This document shows, piece by piece, positions 57,313 to 64,000 of a stretch of 64,000 nucleotides of DNA. The notes below the pieces were generated by a model. That model was not told the origin of the DNA. It saw only the letters and a program-made list of their open reading frames with translations, and ran no database searches. Numbering within the stretch: position 1 is the first letter of the stretch; each line of letters begins with the position of its first letter. The position numbers and the translations under genes were made by a program. This stretch comes from Undaria pinnatifida (lineage: Eukaryota; Sar; Phaeophyceae; Laminariales; Alariaceae): positions 7,522,994 through 7,586,993 of the forward strand of contig JABAKD010000019.1 of the NCBI GenBank assembly GCA_012845835.1, in the 5' to 3' direction.

Positions 57313-58233
57313 TAGCAAAAAAAAAAATCTGGCATGTGTAAAGTCAGAGCGACGTTTGTGGCAAACTTTTGTGGCATGGATGGGTCTTGTCAGAGCAACG
57401 TATGCAAGCGTATTTTCTCCGGCATGGGTCAATGTCAGAGCAACGTATGGCGGCATCAAAGCGGAGGAGGACCTGCGCGGGAGGGTCTTCTACGCTTCGA
57501 ATGGATAAGCTCAGCCGTTTCGGCTGAGTTTTTAAGAATGGCAGTGTCCTTAAGAAGAAAATGTGCAATGATTGAAAGCACGAGTCTTAATATGCCCTTT
57601 GAAAACGTACTGGTATACTGGTATTCCTGAATGTCGCACTCGCTCCCGATGTGCAAATGCGACATTCTACATTTCGCTGAAAGACCGGGGCAAGTGCCCC
57701 CCCCCGCTTGGTCTGTGTGTACAGTATGTGTCCAGTATGGGCCGTTGAACAAGAAACACGTACACGATCCGAGCAAGGTCCGGCTCCTTATTGCGACACT
57801 AGCCTTAAGCAACCTTGAGCATGCAGTACTGGACACCAAATAGGAAACGAAATATTGAGAAACCCAGCTTAACATTTGCAAGAAAATAAGAAATTCGGTA
57901 GCCGATACCCCAAAGTTAGTGTATAACGCGCCCTCTCCCAAATAAGAAACCCAGCCTGGTCAGTATGTTTCTTGTTTTGCCCTGTACTGTCTGCAGTCTA
58001 TTATCCAGTTGGTAAAACCAAAAATGTTTAGCGCTCGCCACAAAGCACTATTTTCTTGATCCAAAATCATTGGCGTCCCCCCAAAACGTGAGGCGAACGT
58101 GCTACTCTATGGGATTTAGTGTAGCGCTGGCCACTGAGCACGATTTTCCAATCCAAATTTCTTGGCGTCCTCTACAATGTGAGCCTAGCGTTTCTCGTTG
58201 GGCTACTTCGTATTCGTGGGCCTATCCTGTAGC
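57313..58233. other. Tail-to-tail intergenic region
   Basis: Separates the 3' ends of the synthetase (plus) and the PYROXD1-like gene (minus). It contains three spaced copies of GTCAGAGC-ACGT-TG (57,343-57,450), a hairpin AGCTCAGCCGTTTCGGCTGAGT (57,509-57,530, split about the CGTTTCG loop) and repeat E (57,855-57,975). No gene was seen. Confidence 0.5.
57855..57975 (-). repeat. Dispersed repeat E, inverted partner of 55,590-55,700
   Basis: The minus strand reads CTGGGTTTCTTATTTGGGAG then AGGGCGCGTTATACACTAAC. It ends in a second TGGGTTTCT near 57,865. Confidence 0.85.
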
Positions 58234-61200
58234 TCAGTCGAAGAAGTCTTCAACGTCCACATCCAGGCTGAGCAAATCGGCCCCAACGTCGCTTACGTTA
58301 GTCCCACTAAGGATGAGATTTTCGAAAGTCTCTTCTAAGCCCGTGTCTCCGATGAGCATGGCTCCGCGTACTCGTCCCCCCACTAAAATCACCTGGCGTC
58401 GGTGGCAAGGCAAACATATTACAAACACGCAAACACTTGTAAGAACATACCATCAATGTTAGTAGGTACCAAGCACGTAAAAACACGCTAAAAATATGTA
58501 AAACAAATACAGGTATAAAAACAAGCGAAAACACGTGGAAACACTCAGTAACAGGCAAGAGCATGCAAAAACGTGCATAAGTATGCCAGCGGACGCAAAA
58601 GAGAAAATTATTGCGACGCTAGTAAGACTTCCGTGGGAGATCTTCATGAGAAGCTCTATCCACACGACGATTGGACCAGAACCTCCCACGCGCATGCCAG
58701 GGTACGTACTGGTAGGTTTCGCCAAGTGTTTTCCTTGCATGCACGACCGATATTGATTCTTGGTAGCCCACGCAAGGAGCTCTAGCTAAGACGTGCGTAG
58801 GCGTATATTTGTAACCGTCAACTGTGCGCGCTATTGAAAGAAGGCAAAATAAAATAAAGAGCACGCAGATATTTTCGGTCGTACGGCGCGGATCTCGGGC
58901 TTTTCACATAACTGAAAAGAGGCCCCTATATATTAGGCGGCCGTGCGAATTGGCAACTCGCATCGCTCGTAATCACATCGCTCTCGATTGTGAAAATGGG
59001 TGTGTACCGGGCTACCGATTAACCCCCTTAAAAGTGCACCCTTGTTTTTGGGGACACACTACTTGAAGATACTGTGGAGTTTAAAACTGGGACAGTTTTT
59101 GCGGCGGTTTGCAAAGGATTATATACTGGCTGTGAGGTCGTTGACTTTTTCGGCAGGGAAGGTATGCCACACCTGCGGCCATACATCATACCTGGTGCGT
59201 GGTACCTGATATGATACATGGTCTCGTTGGGGCTTTAGATAGGAAAATATCGTAACTAAATATCGATTTAATGACGATTGCAGCGTCGGCCACATGAAGA
59301 AGCCTGGGCTGCTGCTGCGGTAGGGCGGTACGGGGGGGGGGGGGGGGGAGGCGTACTCATTTGTTGCTTGCCTTGAGTCATTTGACCATTGACCACGCAT
59401 CCCTTTCGAGACGGAGCACCGTTCCTACTCCTAATAGAGACACCTCCAACATTTGGGCGCTCATTACGCTTTTTCCACATATTACATAAAAAACGTCTGC
59501 TTATGTCCACCGTCTATCCCCCAGGATAGCGATCGTTTTCTCGCTACTCTCTAGTCTACGAAACTCTTCCGTGTCACATTCGTCTAATTTCCTCATCCCC
59601 TCCTCTAACACATATCCCATTCCTCCTTGTATATTCCACTTTCTCCTACTATGCGAGTCCTGGTCTCTATTGTTGTGTCACACGGGCGCATATGTGCATC
59701 CACGACCCCCTTTTCCCGACTACTGGTATATCTCTTTCTTCGTTCTGGTTCGTCCAGGTCCCCCACACGAAATCGCAGTTTCAGCTTCTTCGCGTAGTCC
59801 AGGTAGGGCGGTAGGGGGGGGGGGGGGTCCGACATACCAGGTACACCGGCGCGATGGAAGGAATTGTACGACTTGCGCAACATGATGCCACTCGTTTGGC
59901 TGGGAGCTCACACTACATGTCGTGTATTATGACCAAACTTGACGTTCTGATTATAGAGCAATTTTGCTATTTATTGTCGCCACGCCCGGGTCCCAAAAGA
60001 ATTACAGTGGGGGTCTCCCAATAATATGCCGGTGTGTTTTAGCCCAATACACCGGCAGCATTGGCAATAGGGTTATTATACCGTTATACCGTTACCAGGG
60101 ATACCGTAAGAGAGTTACTACTACAGTAGAGTTCCAGTCAAGTCAAGCGAATTCACCAGAACTACAGAGGGCAGTGGCACTAGTCAGCTTTCAACCAGCA
60201 CTACTGGGAGCCCTCCGGTGTATTCGGCTACCAAGCGCAACCGCGGCGGTTGCGAGAACGGCACGACAGGAAGAACAAGCTACAGGTACCCGTTTTTGGC
60301 AGGAAATATATTGGCTTCTACGAAACGTGATCTAGGTTGGCGTGCAACATCAAAGCGCGGTCAAAACCGTCCCGAACCCTGCCTAACAAAGGTTTTATAT
60401 GTGTTTCCCTTGTTCGCCTGCACATAGTTGTTTCAGCAGGCGACCTGCGCATACGAAACACAACATTTACGTATTTTTCGCCCCCGCGCAGGCTCACCTT
60501 TATGTATTCCGCGCCGGGTGACGTGCGCACCAACACTTGGACATCCCCGCATATATTGGAACTCCCTGCCTTGACCTCAATCGCTTCATGTCTGGACTTT
60601 TTAAGAGGAAAAGAAGAACCCTCGCCTGACCCTGACCCGGACCCTGGTCCCACTGGCACATTTCCGTCTTGAAGCCGAACTTCATCGTCAGAATTGAGAA
60701 CCAAGTGCGTGCTGACGAAGTCTTGAACGGACTCGCCTAAGCCTTGGCCGTTGAATCGTCCTAGCAATACCACCTGTACCAGGACATGATGGGCATGTCA
60801 AGAGCTTGCTGCTCAACGAACATGGGGGTGAATCGCGCACCACTTAACGAGCAGGATCCATTGACCAGAGCGGGGCCATTGGATACCGATGGCCTAGCCT
60901 TACAAACGCGTTTGGCATTTTTCAGTGAAGTACTGCGATATTCATATTGATAGCTGTCCTACGGTAAACTGCCAGCGTCATTTATTTTTGTTGGAAGAGC
61001 GCTGTATGTGTGTATAAAGGGCTACCAAGGGGTGTGTATGCGTATTATTTCTACATCCAGGTTGCCGCGAACCCACGCGCGAATTAACGTAGACACACGC
61101 TTCGGCACGGATGCACATTGCTTTTCTCAGGCTCCGGGCCTGGTGGGGGGCTTTACGCAGCCCTTGAGAACAACTTCAAGAGAAACCCGATGACCCTATC

Positions 61201-63517
61201 GAGGGTATACAATAACGAACAATCTTGTAATACACCAATTGTGGTCGACCTCTGCCAGTACTGGATAGCTCTCCATTGAGGAGCGCCATGAACGAAACAG
61301 GAGTATCGAGTAGTATCTCCAGGAGTATCTCCAGGGGAATCTTGGCCAAAATGTGCTACCCCTGTAGCAGGATGCGTCCGCGATCCATCCATTGCATGGA
61401 ATTGTAAGGTCTTGTAAAGTTTTGCAAGGCATTATAATATAAGGTGGGCGATGCGTGCTACGATAGGGGCGCCATATTATTTCATATTTTGGCCGCACTA
61501 CTTCCGTTTCTGGGAAATAGGGTTGATTAACTATTAATAGACTAACAAACTGCCCAATAGAGTTAGTAGAGTTAGTTGGATCTGTACAAGAGTCTTGTTT
61601 TGAATACCTAGGCTAGGAGTGGGATCGGGTTGAACTGTGGTCTTCGATCAATGTCAGATTTTGGCTTCGAGGTTCCTTCGAGGTTCCTTCGAGGTTCCTT
61701 CGAGGGGTATGGACCTCCTCAAATGAGAAGTCTCAGATAATTACGGTGGACCATTATCGTAGCACGTGTCGGGCGTTAGAGTGTCAGAGTGTATCACAAA
61801 CGCCTTCACCCAAACGCCTCCATGTTGACATTTGACATGGGCGGTCCATACCTTGTGGTCGAAGAAACGAGTTGCGTGCACGAAGAGGTCGAAAGCACCT
61901 CCCGAAAGCTCGTCCACAGAGTCGGCCATACATTCGGCGGCGAACAGTCCCATCTCCCTGACGCAGAGCGCAAAAACATCAAACACGGAATCAGTCCAAA
62001 TATTTGAAGAAAAACACACATGACAGATAGATCGTACAGGGTCATACATTTAGCGGTGAACCGTCCCTTCTCTCTGATGTAGAATGTAGCACACAAAAGG
62101 CACCAAGGACGGAACTCTTCCAAGACACACAAAAAAGCACATTCCAGCTGGATCGTACGCAGGGATTCAGAAGTCATCGTGCCGAGACAAGAACGCGGAC
62201 CTGTTGGTAAAACATGCTAGAGGTGGAACAGTTCCATCTCTCCGACGCAGAGCGAAAAACACGAAATACACCAAGTCCGGAATTGAGTCAAAACACAAAA
62301 CACAACACACATCAGGTCGAGGGCATGCGACAAGAAGATGAAACGACATCATGCTGTTACAAAGGTCAGAATGGAAACTAATAGGAGCGCTGTGACCACA
62401 CGACAACTCAAGAATCTACCAAAAACAAGTATATATATTCTGTTGATTTTTGAGCAACCGCACCCTTATGCTCTAGGAACATCTATGTATTTATAATGTG
62501 GGTTGTTAACGTATTTTTTTTCGTCTACCCTCGGCCAAGTAGATTGTACAGAGATCCCCCGATTGACACAAAACGTAAACGAAAACACGCACAGTCCCAA
62601 GACAACAAAATAAAACACATGCCAGATACATACATTGTTCAAGGATCAACACATCACCCGTGCCGGGGCACGCACGCCGACCTAGCCCACGCAGCTCACT
62701 GTTGGAAGGTTATGGTACATACGGGGTCACTTATAGGCCCATTTTTCAGCTGCTTTTGCAGTGGCGCAGAGCCACTTGCCTGAGTGCCGTATTTTAGTTT
62801 CGCGATACGCATCGCCGCTATGGAAAAAAGACCACCGTGCGCCAACAAAGTACTTTTTGGAAACCTTTTTTGAGCGAGGTGCTGAGCCGCGCGCGCGAGC
62901 GGCCTACCGGTAACTCGGTAGCGAAAACCACTCGGTAGCGACAATGGAGGTACCTCCCCCGAGCAAACGGATACGAGTACGTAGGAAATGTTTTCGCGGG
63001 AAACAAGCCTCAAGGCACACACAGACCACGCCACCGAACGCCAGCAACCACCCAATGTGTACCGAAGCAACCAACCTACCCCCATGTCATTGCCACCGAA
63101 GGCTTAGTGTTGTTCCTTACCAAGACTCACTACTAACCACTCAGACAGGTCCTGAGAGACTAAAAGTAGAGACTTCCCCATGCCGTCGCCTCCGTCCATT
63201 AGTCACCTCGCTTGACTCCAGAGTCGCATTTGAAACCAGTGCGCGCTTTCTCGTTCCGGCCATCCCAGGCAGCAGCAGTCCCCGGCCGCGAATATTGACT
63301 GTTGTTGCACAAGGTTTGCCGAAGCTTTCCTAGCAGCAGGTGGTCTGTCTCTGTCCTTATCCCTGCCCTTGCCGTCAGCATTTGGTCTGTCCTTATCTTT
63401 GTCTTCATCGTCAGCATGACTGCAGCTATCTCTTGGGCTCTTGTCGGGCGTGGATTTCGGTGAACATTTCACCACTCTCATCCTCTCGTCCACAAGGAAT
63501 CCCCCATCGCACCCTCT
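58234..63517 (-). CDS. PYROXD1: PYROXD1-type pyridine nucleotide-disulfide oxidoreductase (C-terminal part)
   Basis: Four exons join in frame (852 nt, 283 residues plus stop): 63517-63207, 61957-61852, 60773-60498, 58392-58234. The family is FAD-dependent class I disulfide oxidoreductases. The FAD-binding GD motif is SIFAAGDCC. PYROXD1 hallmarks follow: HWFQMRLWSQAREMG, FDLFVHATRFFDHK, VVLLGRFNGQGLG, GAEYIKVILVGGRVRGAMLI and GDTGLEETFENLIL, with the acidic end DVEDFFD. Compared with the animal protein as I remember it, there are two insertions. One is a charged Asp/Lys/Arg-rich tract of about 45 residues before SIFAAGD; the other is a Gly/Ser-rich loop after VVLLGRF. The N-terminal half (FAD and NADH Rossmann parts) is outside the window or unresolved in 63,518-64,000. 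The acceptor at 63,518 fits phase 0, so more exons are expected upstream. Confidence 0.9.
59018..59080 (+). repeat. Short dispersed repeat D, copy 4
   Basis: TTAACCCCCTTAAAAGTGCA then CCTTGTTTTTGGGGACACAC. It lies in a PYROXD1-like intron, antisense to that gene. Confidence 0.8.
59270..59830. repeat. Two copies of a GGTAGGGCGGTA-poly(G) module
   Basis: A segment with GCTTCTTC/GAAGAAGC and GGTAGGGCGGTA running into a long G-run occurs at about 59,295-59,350 and 59,785-59,828. A companion motif ATGACGA-T-CAGC-TCG upstream of the first copy recurs at 47,093 and 55,782. Confidence 0.7.
61667..61703 (+). repeat. Short tandem repeat, 12-bp unit
   Basis: TTCGAGGTTCCT is repeated about three times without error. 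Confidence 0.95.
61921..62320 (-). repeat. Three tandem copies of a 3' splice junction (PYROXD1-like exon)
   Basis: Copies lie at about 61,921-62,030 (the real exon start and intron end), 62,037-62,163 and 62,190-62,320. On the plus strand each has CAT-C--GCGG-GAAC, then CCATCTC or a variant, then GA-G-AGA and a CACA-rich tail. On the minus strand the real copy encodes VREMGLFAAECM, the second IREKGRFTAKCM and the third a frame-damaged REMELF. Confidence 0.9.
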
Positions 63518-64000
63518 CTGCGTGGAAGCGGCCAAGGGAAAGGGTTAGAGGAAGGGGACGGTCGACCCCAGCACCGAGTAGTTCGAAGAAGGAACTACCG
63601 TACATGCATGACAACACACCCCAAGGAATTAATTTCTGATACATTTTCTTTGCTTTCGGCGTTGGAGAACGAGTCACTCTCATTCTCTCGCCAACAACAA
63701 ATCCTGCATCCTGCCCTCGCTACAACAAAGCCTCCACCCCGCCCTCTCTGTTTGGAGGCGGGCTGGCAAGGAATAGGCTTAATTCAAGGAACGGAACGGC
63801 CCATGCCGGCACCGAGTTGTTCGTTGGAAGGAACTACCTGTTGAGCTACAGTACCGCGGCAACTAGTAAGAAACAGGGTAATAAGAAACGAAGGCTGATA
63901 TTTACATTCTTCCAAGCATTTTGTAGAAGAAATCCGGCGGGTGGGCGGGCGTTCTATAGAGGGCTGGCAAGGAATAGGCTTCATTCAAGGAACGGAACGG
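63466..64000 (-). repeat. Tandem copies of the exon that starts at 63,517
   Basis: Copy 1 (63,466-63,610) contains the called exon start and codes RGCDGGFLVDERMRV. Copy 2 (63,671-63,850) codes RGQDAGFVVGERMRV after a good acceptor (TTTGTTGTAG). Both share the intron block CACCGAGT-GTTCG--GAAGGAACTACC on the plus strand. A third copy begins near 63,950 (GGCTGGCAAGGAATAGGCTT, also at 63,760) and is cut by the window edge. Confidence 0.88.

Overview
This is nuclear DNA of an intron-rich eukaryote. Coding exons are short, 15-311 bp. They are separated by GT-AG introns of about 70 bp to 2 kb with GTGAGT-like donors, and repeats fill most of the rest. Long introns, CAG/CTG runs, a bacterial-type glutamyl-tRNA synthetase, a multidomain lipid-binding protein kinase and a degenerate Ty3/gypsy chromovirus together suggest a stramenopile, perhaps a brown alga. 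The lineage is an inference from gene style and was not tested by a search.

Layout. Positions 1-22,100 hold almost no recognisable genes. They are a patchwork of old repeats: an inverted segmental duplication pairing about 1-2,000 with 12,530-15,500, several tandem duplications, a GC-rich foldback palindrome at 12,755-13,285, tRNA-like fragments near 4 kb and a GGGTC-rich array near 20.4 kb. One hypothetical ORF (17,469-17,948, minus) stands out. Positions 22,104-28,452 are a decayed LTR retrotransposon on the minus strand, with both LTRs and a 4-bp target duplication. Positions 28,453-30,843 are repeats.

The right half is genic. (1) 30,844-40,316 (+): a protein kinase joined to PH, SAM and PX domains, reconstructed from 16 exons in one frame, with its extreme N-terminal lobe unresolved. 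(2) 43,713-45,221 (-): a small secreted or organellar thioredoxin-fold protein with an NCDHC redox motif, four exons, complete. (3) 46,471-57,312 (+): a complete 11-exon bacterial/organellar-type glutamyl-tRNA synthetase. Its 5' end is head-to-head with gene 2 across a 1.25-kb intergenic region. (4) 58,234 to beyond 63,517 (-): the C-terminal half of a PYROXD1-type pyridine nucleotide-disulfide oxidoreductase, running off or becoming unresolved at the right edge. Genes 3 and 4 are tail-to-tail. The four genes share no obvious pathway; two concern redox chemistry, one organellar translation and one lipid-linked signalling.

The most unusual signal is that several introns end in tandem copies of their own 3' splice junction plus the start of the next exon. 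Five cases occur in three unrelated genes. A second is the recurrent palindrome CTATTAATAG. In one pair of repeat copies it sits exactly where the other copy has CTAG, which looks like a transposon footprint.
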